Position numbers and translations under genes: made by a program. A DNA stretch of 45,858 nt from positions 1 to 45,858 of the forward strand of contig JBLHWU010000009.1 in the NCBI GenBank assembly GCA_047629355.1, read 5' to 3'. The stretch is from CAYUNA01 sp047629355. Its GTDB lineage: Bacteria > Bacteroidota > Bacteroidia > Chitinophagales > Saprospiraceae. The notes below the pieces were generated by a model that did not search any database, was not told where the DNA came from, and was given only the letters and a program-made list of their open reading frames with translations. Shown here piece after piece: positions 31,805 to 40,037 of this stretch (position 1 is the stretch's first letter; every line of letters begins with the position of its first letter).

Positions 31805-33178
31805 ATGACTTTAAACTTAAAAATCATTGGATTTGTTTTGGTTACAGCAACCCTTTTTACTGCCTGCAAAACGACCAAACCTATTCGACCAATCGAAAAT
31901 TACGACTCGGCTGCTATGGAAAGACAAACTTCTGTGATACACATTCCTGTACGAATTGATAAAAATGAATTACAAATGAGCATCAATCAGCAGCTCGGCG
32001 AAACCTTATATGAAGATAACAATATGGGGGACGACGACATGATGATTCGTGCTAAAAAGCAGCAGGACATTACCATTGAAATTGGAAATGAAGAACTAAT
32101 TTATCAAGTCCCTTTGGATTTATGGATAAAGAAAGGAACATTTTTAGGTTCTGTAGAGGCGGAGGGGCAGCTCATTTTAGATTTTAAGACAAGTTATCAA
32201 ATTGCGGAAGATTGGTCACTTAGTACCATCACGGAAGTCGTGGGATATGATTGGATAAAACGACCTGTTTTGAAATTAGGTATTGTGGATTTACCCGTTC
32301 AATTTATTGCCAATCAAGTGCTAAAAAAAACACGCAGTCTAATTTCTCGAACAATAGATGAACAGGTAAAAAAGCAGTTGGATTTGAAAACGCAAGTTAA
32401 TGAGGCTTGGCAGAAATTGCATCAGCCAATTTTGCTATCAGAAGAACACAAAACATGGATAGTTTTTAATCCGGAATCTATTGGTATGTCACCGCTAAAA
32501 TTGGATAAAGATACAATCGAAAGTACCATTATTTTTAAATCAAATCCAGTAGTTAGCCTGGGCAATAAACCTGCTACACCAGCATTTCAGCCTTTACCTA
32601 ACTTTGTATTTGAGATAGAAAAAAGTGACGGTTTTACCTTATATCTAAATACCAATTTTTCTTTGGCAGAAGCCGAGGACCTTTCTAAAAAACACTTGGT
32701 TGGGGAGCAATTTTCTTATGGAAAAAAGTATGTAAAAATTGAAGATGTAGAATTGTATGGTAGTGGTAAAGACTTGGTTATCAATTTGTTATTGTCAGGA
32801 AGCTACAATGGGAATGTCTATGTACAAGGGGAGCCAAAATACAACAAACGCACCAACGAAATTGAGTTGGAAAACCTTGATTTTGACTTTTCGTCCAAAC
32901 GTTTTTTGATGCGAACAATGAGTTGGTTGTTTAAAAGTAATTTGAAAGATAGAATACACCATGAGCTAAATTTTCAGCTGGGTCAAAATGTTGAAATGGC
33001 CCGTTTAATGATTCAAGAACAATTGAAATCTATGGAAATTTCGAAAGGGGTGATGCTGAAGGGCAATCTGGATAAGATTCATATTTCAAAAGTAAAAATA
33101 GTGCCTGAAACCTTGAAAGTGGAGGTAGCATTGAATGGAAATTTGTTGGTGGATATGAAAGGAATTGGGCAGAATTAA
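31805..33178 (+). CDS. DUF4403 family lipoprotein
   Basis: The ATG at 31805 is chosen because it begins a lipoprotein signal (MTLNLKIIGFVLVTATLFTAC, Cys at residue 21); the 24-residue upstream extension breaks it. The 457-residue mature protein matches DUF4403, a Bacteroidota family related to BPI/SMP-like lipid-binding folds. Recognisable parts are SVIHIPVRIDKNELQMSIN near residue 43, VVGYDWIKRPVLKLGIVDLP near 157 and a C-terminal half that repeats this pattern. It is likely anchored to the inner face of the outer membrane and may bind a lipid or hydrophobic ligand. The function is unproven. Confidence 0.83.
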   Translation: MTLNLKIIGFVLVTATLFTACKTTKPIRPIENYDSAAMERQTSVIHIPVRIDKNELQMSINQQLGETLYEDNNMGDDDMMIRAKKQQDITIEIGNEELIYQVPLDLWIKKGTFLGSVEAEGQLILDFKTSYQIAEDWSLSTITEVVGYDWIKRPVLKLGIVDLPVQFIANQVLKKTRSLISRTIDEQVKKQLDLKTQVNEAWQKLHQPILLSEEHKTWIVFNPESIGMSPLKLDKDTIESTIIFKSNPVVSLGNKPATPAFQPLPNFVFEIEKSDGFTLYLNTNFSLAEAEDLSKKHLVGEQFSYGKKYVKIEDVELYGSGKDLVINLLLSGSYNGNVYVQGEPKYNKRTNEIELENLDFDFSSKRFLMRTMSWLFKSNLKDRIHHELNFQLGQNVEMARLMIQEQLKSMEISKGVMLKGNLDKIHISKVKIVPETLKVEVALNGNLLVDMKGIGQN

Positions 33179-33182
33179 TGTT

Positions 33183-33256
33183 GTAGGGGTGCAGCCTTGT
33201 GGTCGCCCAACGTGTATGAATGTTTACATTGGGCGACCACAAGGATACGCCCCTAC
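33183..33256. repeat. 28-bp inverted repeat, GTAGGGG...GGTCGCCCAA type (copy 1)
   Basis: GTAGGGGTGCAGCCTTGTGG plus TCGCCCAA (33183-33210) pairs with 33229-33256 with four mismatches and an 18-nt loop. A diverged second copy lies at 38703-38778. The GC-rich arms stand out from the surrounding DNA. Confidence 0.75.
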
Positions 33257-33272
33257 TTGTTAAAAAAAGGCT

Positions 33273-33305
33273 AAAATGTTTTCTATAAAAGAAAACATTT
33301 TTTTA
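33273..33305 (+). terminator. Hairpin with T-tract after the DUF4403 gene
   Basis: AAAATGTTTTC (33273-33283) pairs with GAAAACATTTT (33291-33301), followed by T residues. It should end DUF4403 transcription before the DUF6428 gene. Confidence 0.6.
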
Positions 33306-33313
33306 ACCAAACC

Positions 33314-33337
33314 TTTAATCGTATTTTTACGATTAAA
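33314..33337 (+). promoter_or_regulatory. 10-bp perfect operator-like dyad before the DUF6428 gene
   Basis: TTTAATCGTA (33314-33323), TTTT and TACGATTAAA (33328-33337) form a perfect dyad ending 11 bases before the ATG at 33348. Its form resembles ArsR/SmtB-family operators, and DUF6428 genes often lie in arsenic operons. Control by an ArsR-type repressor encoded elsewhere is an inference. Confidence 0.5.
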
Positions 33338-33347
33338 ATATATTTTT

Positions 33348-33806
33348 ATGAAAACTAAGCAATTTTTAGAGCTATTAACGCAAAATGAAGGAAGCGAATT
33401 GATTTTTGAATTTCAAGAAGGTCAATTTATTCCTAAAGCCTACCACATCACGGAAATCAAAAATATTCATATTGAATCTGTTGATTGCGGTGGTCGCCCA
33501 GATGAGTATTTTCAAACAGTGGTGCAATTGTGGCATGATGGAAAAGAAACAGCGGAGAGCTTTATGACGGCAAAAATCGCCAACAAGATTTTTGAAAAGG
33601 TAAATTCAATCAAACCTTTGCGAGAAGATACGCCCATCTTTTTTGAGTGGGGTGATGCGGAGATGCGGACTTCCGTTTATGAAGTGAATTCAGTTAATCT
33701 AATTGGAAATAAAATGGTGGTAAAAACATTTGTGCCACCCACAGTTTGTAAGCCGAAATATGAACTGGAATTGGCGGGGGATTGTAGTGGAACGGGTTGC
33801 TGTTAG
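33348..33806 (+). CDS. DUF6428 family protein, Cys-rich C-terminus
   Basis: The start at 33348 gives MKTKQFLELLTQNEGSELIF and leaves the dyad at 33314-33337 in the leader; the upstream in-frame ATG at 33276 would run through the terminator hairpin. The 152-residue cytoplasmic protein has the family core AYHITEIKNIHIESVDCGGR and VVQLW. The final residues (CKPKYELELAGDCSGTGCC) hold four cysteines that could bind a metal or metalloid. DUF6428 genes are often found beside arsR, arsC and acr3, but none is present here. Role unknown; thiol-metal binding is a reasonable guess. Confidence 0.75.
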   Translation: MKTKQFLELLTQNEGSELIFEFQEGQFIPKAYHITEIKNIHIESVDCGGRPDEYFQTVVQLWHDGKETAESFMTAKIANKIFEKVNSIKPLREDTPIFFEWGDAEMRTSVYEVNSVNLIGNKMVVKTFVPPTVCKPKYELELAGDCSGTGCC

Positions 33807-33816
33807 AATTTCAAAA

Positions 33817-33851
33817 AGGTATCCGATACGCGATAGCGCTATCGGATACCT
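33817..33851. terminator. 12-bp dyad AGGTATCCGATA / TATCGGATACCT
   Basis: The arms at 33817-33828 and 33840-33851 are perfectly complementary, and the inner CGATAGCGCTATCG is itself palindromic. It lies between the convergent DUF6428 and DUF1501 genes and shares the TATCCGATACC unit with 5202-5243. Confidence 0.55.
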
Positions 33852-33935
33852 AAACCCAGAACACTTTAAAAGTTCCGAGCCAAAACATCCAGCCTTATTC
33901 CGGATACTTTTCATTGAATTCATCAAAAAAATATT

Positions 33936-35504
33936 TTACCGCAATCGCGTTAATAATCCAGATTTCTGCTGCCCATTTTCTAATTTTAATTGATAATAAT
34001 AGCTGCCTGCTGCCAATTTTTTACCGTCAAAAGTAATGGAATGCGAACCCGCAGAAAGCGTTTTATCAATCAAAACCTCAACCTCTTGACCAAGGCTATT
34101 TAAAATTCGCAGCTGAATATGTTCGTGCTGACAAGTAAAACTTAACGTCGTTTCATTCGAAAATGGATTTGGTGCAGCAACGACTGTAATTGTTTCTTTT
34201 CGAATGGCTTCTGAAGTATTGTCAGGCAAGCACGGATTTAAAACGGGTAGGTATTCAAATTCTGGAAACAAGACATTTTGAACCGTAGATTCCTCCACTT
34301 CAAACCAGTCCATCAAAATAGAACCATAGATATTTCTAAAATTAAACTGCATATCTACGCCTTGTGAAACATCTACTTCATCCTCTGTACCAATCACAGG
34401 ATTGTCACCAATCACTCCCGCATTGACGCAACTGCCAAAGAGCAATAAAGGCGCAGCATCCCCGTGGTCAGTCCCAAGACTTCCGTTAGAACGAATCCGT
34501 CGCCCAAACTCGGAAAACGTCATTCCAACTACTCGCTTATCCAACTCTTGTGCATCCAAATCTGCTTGAAATGCTTGAATCGCACTGGACAAAGTTGCCA
34601 TCAAAACTGCATGTTCTCCAGTAGTCGTCTCTCCATCTACCACTTGGTCCGCATGGGTATCGAAGCCGCCCAAACTAACGACATAAACTTTGGTCTGCAA
34701 GCCACCAGAAATCATCAACGCTACGTTTTTTAGCTTTTGGGCCAAGGCATTGTCTTCTGGATAATCAACCATGTTTGTCCCAACCGCCGCCGCCGCAGTG
34801 ATGACATCGCCATAGGCATTTGCCTGTTCAATCGCGAGCCGCAAAAACGCCAATTCATCGCCATAAGGTGTACTGGGAACAGTGTCGCCATTACCAGAAG
34901 CCAAGGGGTTCAAATCTGTCGGGTCGTTGATTGCCATGCTGTAATTTCCATTCAAACCTTGGCAAGTTTGAGATATTTGGCTACCGACGGCAATGGCAAA
35001 TGGATCGGGGCAATCTTCATTCGGGAAACCTACTGGAAAGGAGGGCGTATCGACATCAAAATTTCGACCCAACCAGCCTGTCGTTGTAAAATCATCCGAA
35101 GCGACGCCATTCGTCCAAATATCGGTTGAGCGGAAATGTGACCGGTTTTGAGAAGGATAACCGACCGATTGTACGACGGTAAGTTGACCATTGTCATAAA
35201 CAGACTTTAGACCTGTCATATTTGGGTGAAAACTCATGGTGTCTTCTACTTCCAACAAATTGCTTTCTGGAATAATAAGGTTGCTGCGCAAATTAGCTAA
35301 ATTATCATATTGGTCAAGCGGCACCACCATATTGAGACCATCGTTGCCGCCATTCAATTGAATTAAAACCAAAACTCGGTCAGAATCGCCATTAATCGCA
35401 GAAAATATATTGGAATTCGCCATCGCAGAAACTGCCATTCCATTTATAAAAACAGGAACAGAAGCGGCGAGGGATGTTGTTTTTAAAAATTGTCTTCTTT
35501 TCAT
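33936..35504 (-). CDS. DUF1501 protein with Tat signal and T9SS sorting domain
   Basis: The 522-residue protein begins with a twin-arginine motif (MKRRQFLKTTSLAASVPVF). It continues with the DUF1501 core: VLIQLNGGNDGLNMVVPL near residue 46, SFHPNMTGL, SVGYPSQNRSHFRS, then GGFDTHADQV and TFSEFGRRIRSNGSLGTDHG. These are alkaline-phosphatase-superfamily metal and active-site regions (sulfatase-like). It ends in a T9SS domain (PNPFSNETTLSF to GLLTRLR). A folded, cofactor-bearing protein may thus cross the inner membrane by Tat and the outer membrane by T9SS. It follows the DUF1800 gene by 25 bases in the same direction, so the pair is an operon. Confidence 0.88.
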   Translation of the reverse strand: MKRRQFLKTTSLAASVPVFINGMAVSAMANSNIFSAINGDSDRVLVLIQLNGGNDGLNMVVPLDQYDNLANLRSNLIIPESNLLEVEDTMSFHPNMTGLKSVYDNGQLTVVQSVGYPSQNRSHFRSTDIWTNGVASDDFTTTGWLGRNFDVDTPSFPVGFPNEDCPDPFAIAVGSQISQTCQGLNGNYSMAINDPTDLNPLASGNGDTVPSTPYGDELAFLRLAIEQANAYGDVITAAAAVGTNMVDYPEDNALAQKLKNVALMISGGLQTKVYVVSLGGFDTHADQVVDGETTTGEHAVLMATLSSAIQAFQADLDAQELDKRVVGMTFSEFGRRIRSNGSLGTDHGDAAPLLLFGSCVNAGVIGDNPVIGTEDEVDVSQGVDMQFNFRNIYGSILMDWFEVEESTVQNVLFPEFEYLPVLNPCLPDNTSEAIRKETITVVAAPNPFSNETTLSFTCQHEHIQLRILNSLGQEVEVLIDKTLSAGSHSITFDGKKLAAGSYYYQLKLENGQQKSGLLTRLR

Positions 35505-35529
35505 TGTTAAATTTTTTGTAGCGGCGACT

Positions 35530-37224
35530 TTAACTCAAATAATATTCTGGCATCGTCAACATCGCCGTTAACAGATTCCGTAATTTATTTTCCACGCCCA
35601 TCGCCAAATCTTCATTGGTTGGGTCATTCACATAGTCACCATATTCGACGGTCCATTCAAAATCAGGTAGACCGGGTATCAAAATTTCTTTTAAAAAGGC
35701 AATCTGATTTTGTGTAATTGGCTGCGGAAATAAGAGTACTACCAATTCTTGAATCAAAATATTCGGGTCGAATGGGTCATCGAATTGCGCAATAAGTTCC
35801 AATGGATTGATTCGAACCGTGAAGCCGTTAGCAGTTAGCCCTTGATTCGTCAATCGATTGGTCATCTCATTTCTTAAAGGCAAAGTCGTTGAATTAATCC
35901 ACAAGCGAGAATAGCCTGGCTCTTGATAATAAGCGGGCCAGCCTGCGACACTTGGCGGATTGAAAATTTCCATCAACATAGCGGCATTTACCCGATTGAT
36001 GATAAACCAGACGCGGTATTGTTGATTTAAATTATCCCCAGGAGGCAAGGGCATTTCCAATTGTTTGATTAAAGAAACGGTAAAATCAACGGGGTTTTTA
36101 ATCATCGGCCCAATATTGAGCATATCGTAAAAATGCTGGCTTTTGAAGAAGACTTCGAGAACCGATTTTATTTCATAATCGTTGTCAATTAAAATTTGTG
36201 CAAGTGGCTGAATCACATCTGTTTCCGCTTGGTCCGTTATTTTATAATAGATAAACCAGCGATAAATTTTGCGACAAATAAACTTGGCAACTTCCTCTTT
36301 TTCAAAAATAATATCAATCAAATGCGCATATTCTCCATCGCCCATATTTGAAATAACGACCTCATCAAAACGATGCGACAATTGCTTCTCTCCCGTATCG
36401 TGTCGATTGGATACAAAGAAAGAACCAACTTCGACATCAGGGTTAGTTGTCACAAATCCTCTATCCCGCCAGCCCGTAAGCACCCGTGCCATCTGAATAA
36501 CATCATCTTCAGTATAGTTGGTATAATCGCCATCATCAACTTGTGGACCTTTGCCGATCGTAAATAATTCGAGTAACTCCCGTGCGTAATTTTCATTCGG
36601 AGCTTGTACTCGATTTTGATTGCCATTGAGGTAGCGTAACATCATCGGGTCAATAGTCACTTGCTTGGTCAGTTCTCGAAAATTTCCCCAGGCATTGGCA
36701 CGAAAGAGCGTATGCAAGCGATAAACGAGTTTTGGATCGTTAACAATAGTAGATGCTGTTGCGAAGTGATTGTGCCAAAAAAGCACCATTTTTTCTCGTA
36801 ACGATACACCTTCATTTAGCAGGTGACCCATTGTCCAACTCTTCAAAGAAGCATTTCTGGCTCCCCTCAAATTCACACCTGCTGAATAAGGTGCTTCAAT
36901 CCAGGTCTCTCCAATCGGTACAAATAGATCATCCTCGTTGCTATAATTAAGCGGAGGACTCGGCATCGGTAAATCATTCAATAAAGTAGCAACGGTAGCT
37001 TCCATTCCATCTTGAATTGACGATTTGATTTGATTGTGTGTTGGTCCAAACATAGCGCGGCGTAGTAGATGAGCCGCTTGCTCGTATTCCCATGTATCTG
37101 TATATGGGTCAAGTCCTGAAAGTACCAAGGGAGGCGAAGCGGTAGTCGTCGCGACAGTAGACTCGGTTGATTTCTCGGTTGATTTTTTTCCAAATAACGT
37201 CGCTAAGGTGGCTCTTCTATTCAT
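35530..37224 (-). CDS. DUF1800 domain protein
   Basis: The 564-residue protein shows the DUF1800 features: AAHLLRRAMFGPTHNQIKSS near residue 50, WHNHFATAS near 149, NENYARELLELFTIGKG near 208, and MARVLTGWRD. The C-terminal half includes MEIFNPPSVAGWPAYYQEPG. The N-terminus (MNRRATLATLFGKK) is short and basic without a clear cleavage site. DUF1800 proteins are almost always paired with DUF1501 proteins, as here, where this gene is the upstream member of the pair. The biochemical role of the pair is unknown; both are probably extracytoplasmic. Confidence 0.87.
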   Translation of the reverse strand: MNRRATLATLFGKKSTEKSTESTVATTTASPPLVLSGLDPYTDTWEYEQAAHLLRRAMFGPTHNQIKSSIQDGMEATVATLLNDLPMPSPPLNYSNEDDLFVPIGETWIEAPYSAGVNLRGARNASLKSWTMGHLLNEGVSLREKMVLFWHNHFATASTIVNDPKLVYRLHTLFRANAWGNFRELTKQVTIDPMMLRYLNGNQNRVQAPNENYARELLELFTIGKGPQVDDGDYTNYTEDDVIQMARVLTGWRDRGFVTTNPDVEVGSFFVSNRHDTGEKQLSHRFDEVVISNMGDGEYAHLIDIIFEKEEVAKFICRKIYRWFIYYKITDQAETDVIQPLAQILIDNDYEIKSVLEVFFKSQHFYDMLNIGPMIKNPVDFTVSLIKQLEMPLPPGDNLNQQYRVWFIINRVNAAMLMEIFNPPSVAGWPAYYQEPGYSRLWINSTTLPLRNEMTNRLTNQGLTANGFTVRINPLELIAQFDDPFDPNILIQELVVLLFPQPITQNQIAFLKEILIPGLPDFEWTVEYGDYVNDPTNEDLAMGVENKLRNLLTAMLTMPEYYLS

Positions 37225-37385
37225 ATTTGTGAGATTTTTTAAACCTAATTTTTCGTATAAAAAACATGTAAATAAAGTGATTTCAAAACAGTTTATACTG
37301 AAAATCTGTCGATAGGACTTAACTTTTTTTCAAAGGTTTAAAATTTTGTCAAAAAAAATGACTTTTTTGTCGATAAAAAAAATAA

Positions 37386-37922
37386 ATGAAGGATTTGACA
37401 ATAACGGAACGACTTAAATATGGCCTGATTGCCTTGATTTTTATCCTATTACTGGTAAGTGCAGTCTTTGAATTTAGGTCCTTACAAAACATGCTGGAAC
37501 CGAAAATATTGATTGGCATTTTTGCAACGATTGGATTAATTATTGGCGGATTGATAGGACATCATTTTGCAAAAAAGACGAAAGATTTAGTCGAAAAGAT
37601 GCGGTTTTACCTGCTATTTATAGTTGCTTTTAGTTTCTTGATGCCATTTTTTGGAAGCATGACCAATCGCTTATTGTCTTTTAATAATTTTGAAAATAGA
37701 ATGGTGGAATTGTATCAGCAAAAGGGTTTTATTGCGGATATTGGAATTATTAAAGGACAAAATATGCAGCCAGATGGCTATTTTACCTTTGTGGTGATTG
37801 ATGGAAAACTAGAAAGGTTGAAAAGTGTAAAAATACTTTATCCAAATGCGAGAAAGGGAGATAAGGTTATTTTGAAAATGAAAAAAGGGCTGTATGGTTT
37901 TTGGATTATTAAAACGGAGTGA
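37386..37922 (+). CDS. Three-TM hypothetical membrane protein
   Basis: I do not recognise the family. The 178-residue protein has three hydrophobic segments at about residues 11-28, 41-61 and 73-93. A soluble C-terminal domain (about 105-178) follows, with beta character and a KILYPNARKGDKVILKMKKG stretch like an OB or SH3-type turn. It stands alone between the divergent DUF1800 gene and a convergent response regulator. No terminator is obvious after its stop. It is likely a real gene because its codon use and length are consistent with the neighbours. Confidence 0.65.
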   Translation: MKDLTITERLKYGLIALIFILLLVSAVFEFRSLQNMLEPKILIGIFATIGLIIGGLIGHHFAKKTKDLVEKMRFYLLFIVAFSFLMPFFGSMTNRLLSFNNFENRMVELYQQKGFIADIGIIKGQNMQPDGYFTFVVIDGKLERLKSVKILYPNARKGDKVILKMKKGLYGFWIIKTE

Positions 37923-37959
37923 ATTGGTTGATTAATTATTTAGTTTGCGTTACACTTAC

Positions 37960-38595
37960 TTAAACAATACCTTCATTCACTGCGTACAAAACCAACTCAG
38001 AAACAGAGCTTAAGCCTAATTTTTTCATAATGTTCTTTCGATGCGTATAAATAGTATGTGTACTCAAATGCAAGTCACTCGCAATTTCTTTAGCAATTTT
38101 TCCTTTGGCAACGTGCTGTACAATTTCAATTTCGCGAGCACTTAATGGGGTAGGGGAACAGTCGCCCTCTTTCGGAAATGATTTTTCTAACAGATAGTTT
38201 AAAACATTATTGCAAAAGTACTTCTCCCCCTTTGCAGTTGCATTAATTGCCCCAAAAATCTCTTTATCATCACAGCATTTGGTCAAAAAACTATTAACAC
38301 CATTTTCTAAAACAGAACCAATTCTGCCCTTGTCATCGTCTGCACTAATGATTAAAACATTCGTTCTTGGTGAATTTTCCTTAATGCGTGGAACAGTCTC
38401 TGTACTAAAGTTACCTGGCTGATGATAATCCAAAATCACCACATCGGGATGATGCATCTGCACCTTCTTTAATAAATCTTCCTCTTTAATCGATTGTTCA
38501 ACTATCTGAAATTCAGTACGTTGCGAGAGCAATTTTTCTAATCCGAGACGAATTAAATATTGAGAATCAGCAAGTATGACAGAAATTGGTTGCAT
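37960..38595 (-). CDS. NarL/FixJ family response regulator with altered acidic pocket
   Basis: The 211-residue protein has the receiver plus LuxR HTH layout (LSAREIEIVQHVAKGKIAKE, then LSTHTIYTHRKNI). The phospho-acceptor Asp56 (VVILDYHQPG) is kept, but the acidic pair is Asp10-Ser11 rather than Asp-Asp or Asp-Glu. The position of the usual lysine reads TKCCDD, which keeps Lys. Phosphorylation or metal binding may therefore be weakened. No kinase is nearby. The ATG is at 38595-38593. Confidence 0.87.
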   Translation of the reverse strand: MQPISVILADSQYLIRLGLEKLLSQRTEFQIVEQSIKEEDLLKKVQMHHPDVVILDYHQPGNFSTETVPRIKENSPRTNVLIISADDDKGRIGSVLENGVNSFLTKCCDDKEIFGAINATAKGEKYFCNNVLNYLLEKSFPKEGDCSPTPLSAREIEIVQHVAKGKIAKEIASDLHLSTHTIYTHRKNIMKKLGLSSVSELVLYAVNEGIV

Positions 38596-38702
38596 TAAAT
38601 TTACTTATTTAGAATATTAAAACCAAGAAGGACAAAATTAGTTCTAATAAATGATTTGACCAAGTTTATTTAGACTTAATCTACTTAAGCTTTTTTCAGC
38701 AT

Positions 38703-38778
38703 GTAGCAGCGTACCCTTATTGTCGACCAAGGTACAGCAAAAACGCGGTGTTGGGCGACCACAAGAATACGCCTCTAC
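38703..38778. repeat. 28-bp inverted repeat, GTAGGGG...GGTCGCCCAA type (copy 2)
   Basis: The right arm 38751-38778 (TTGGGCGACCACAAGAATAC and on) matches the right arm of 33183-33256 with two differences. The left arm 38703-38730 is a diverged form of the other left arm. It lies just upstream of the rlmH promoter. Confidence 0.65.
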
Positions 38779-38805
38779 GTGCCAAGAATTTACGAGCAAA
38801 ATAAT

Positions 38806-38813
38806 TACCTTTG
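38806..38813 (+). promoter_or_regulatory. -7 box TACCTTTG for rlmH
   Basis: TACCTTTG matches TANNTTTG and lies 18 bases before the ATG at 38832. A TTG start at 38811 would overlap this box, which supports the later start. Confidence 0.55.
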
Positions 38814-38831
38814 CCCGACAATAAAAATTTT

Positions 38832-39305
38832 ATGAAAATCGAACTTTGGTACATTGGAAAAACCAGTTTTGCCTATTTAAAAGAAGGGGAAGACCTGTAT
38901 GAAAAACGGATAAAACGCTATCTACCTTTTCAAAAACATATGATTCCAGACATTAAGAATGCCAAAAACATGGGGGCGGTTCAATTGAAGGAAAAGGAAG
39001 GCAATGTCGTTTTAGATAAATTGAAGTCAGATGATTGCTTGATTCTATTGGATGAAAATGGAAAGCATTACACTTCTGTGGAGTTTTCCAGTTTATTGGA
39101 AAGCAAAATGCAAAGTTCGCATAAACGCTTAATTTTCTTAATTGGCGGCGCATTTGGCTTCTCAGACACGGTATATAGACGAGCAAATTTTAAAATTTCT
39201 TTGTCCAAAATGACCTTTTCTCACCAAATGATTCGCATATTCGCCCTTGAACAGTTTTATCGCGCACTGACGATAATGAAAAATGAACCTTACCATAACA
39301 ATTAG
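38832..39305 (+). CDS. rlmH: 23S rRNA (pseudouridine-1915-N3)-methyltransferase RlmH
   Basis: The 157-residue protein begins MKIELWYIGKTSFAYLKEG and contains the SPOUT knot region LIFLIGGAFGFSDTVYRRAN, where the SAM-binding GGxxG-type loop is visible. It ends in the conserved SKMTFSHQMIRIFALEQFYR and YHNN, as in RlmH. It methylates pseudouridine 1915 in helix 69 of 23S rRNA as a homodimer. The ATG at 38832 gives the standard length. Its TAG lies in a repeat of the AATTAGCAATGAACAA type that also ends the RluA-family gene. Confidence 0.93.
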   Translation: MKIELWYIGKTSFAYLKEGEDLYEKRIKRYLPFQKHMIPDIKNAKNMGAVQLKEKEGNVVLDKLKSDDCLILLDENGKHYTSVEFSSLLESKMQSSHKRLIFLIGGAFGFSDTVYRRANFKISLSKMTFSHQMIRIFALEQFYRALTIMKNEPYHNN

Positions 39306-39379
39306 CAATGAACAACGTGCAATGAGCAACTATATAACAGTTGCTTTTCAATTGCTCATTGTTCATTGCTCATTTCTAA
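39301..39379. repeat. AATTA(A/G)CAATGAACAA-type imperfect inverted repeat
   Basis: The left arm AATTAGCAATGAACAACGTG (from 39300) and the right arm CATTGTTCATTGCTCATTTC (to 39378) pair imperfectly. The sequence is homologous to the 21589-21651 hairpin and fills the rlmH-rhomboid gap. It supplies the rlmH stop codon. Confidence 0.65.
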
Positions 39380-39389
39380 TTAAATAAAT

Positions 39390-40025
39390 ATGACTTTAAC
39401 ACTTATCATTGTCATCATTACGGCAATTATATCTTACCAAGCATTTAGCAATCAATCCATGAAAAGCAAATTGCTGATGCGTCCCGTTAGTGTGAAGCAA
39501 AATGGGGAATATTATCGATTTTTGACGTCGGGATTTGTGCATGGAGATATGACGCATCTGTTGGTAAACATGTATGTTTTGTATATTTTTGGTGAAACTA
39601 TAGAACTAAGGTTTGTTGGTGAATTTGACAATGGGTTCGGACGAATCTTATTTCTAGGACTTTACCTTGGAGCTATTATCATTTCTTCTATTCCAAGTTA
39701 TATTAAGCATCAAGACAATAATTATTATGGGGCATTAGGAGCCTCAGGAGGTACTTCAGCCATTATTTTTGCCTATATTTTCTTCTATCCTTGGAATATG
39801 CTATATCTATTTTTTGTTATTCCTATTCCAGCCATTGTTTTGGGTGTTTTATACTTGTTTTATAGTTCATACATGGCAAAAAAGGGGACAGATAATATTG
39901 GACACGATGCCCATTTTGGAGGCGCAGTTTTCGGATTTGTTTTCATGGTTGTAATTAGTCTCGCTTTAAAGCCAGATTTGCTAACAACTTTTTTTACAAA
40001 ACTCAAAGAAGTTCCATTTTTATAA
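39390..40025 (+). CDS. Rhomboid family intramembrane serine protease
   Basis: The 211-residue protein has about six hydrophobic segments. Conserved rhomboid features are HGDMTHLLVNMYVLYIFGE near residue 51, the catalytic serine motif GASGGTS near residue 118, and HFGGAVFGF, with the catalytic histidine, near residue 180. It cleaves transmembrane substrates inside the membrane. The N-terminal extension is short. It probably shares a transcript with the YdcF gene, which starts 12 bases after its stop. Substrates are not indicated. Confidence 0.9.
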   Translation: MTLTLIIVIITAIISYQAFSNQSMKSKLLMRPVSVKQNGEYYRFLTSGFVHGDMTHLLVNMYVLYIFGETIELRFVGEFDNGFGRILFLGLYLGAIIISSIPSYIKHQDNNYYGALGASGGTSAIIFAYIFFYPWNMLYLFFVIPIPAIVLGVLYLFYSSYMAKKGTDNIGHDAHFGGAVFGFVFMVVISLALKPDLLTTFFTKLKEVPFL

Positions 40026-40037
40026 AACGCATAAATT

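Noticed and set aside
33183..33256. Attachment site or phage boundary
   Set aside because: No integrase or tRNA is near; the second copy at 38703 shows that it is a dispersed palindrome.
35530..37224. DUF1800/DUF1501 pair as a new system
   Set aside because: The pairing is common and already recognised in many bacteria; only the combination of Tat and T9SS signals is worth noting.
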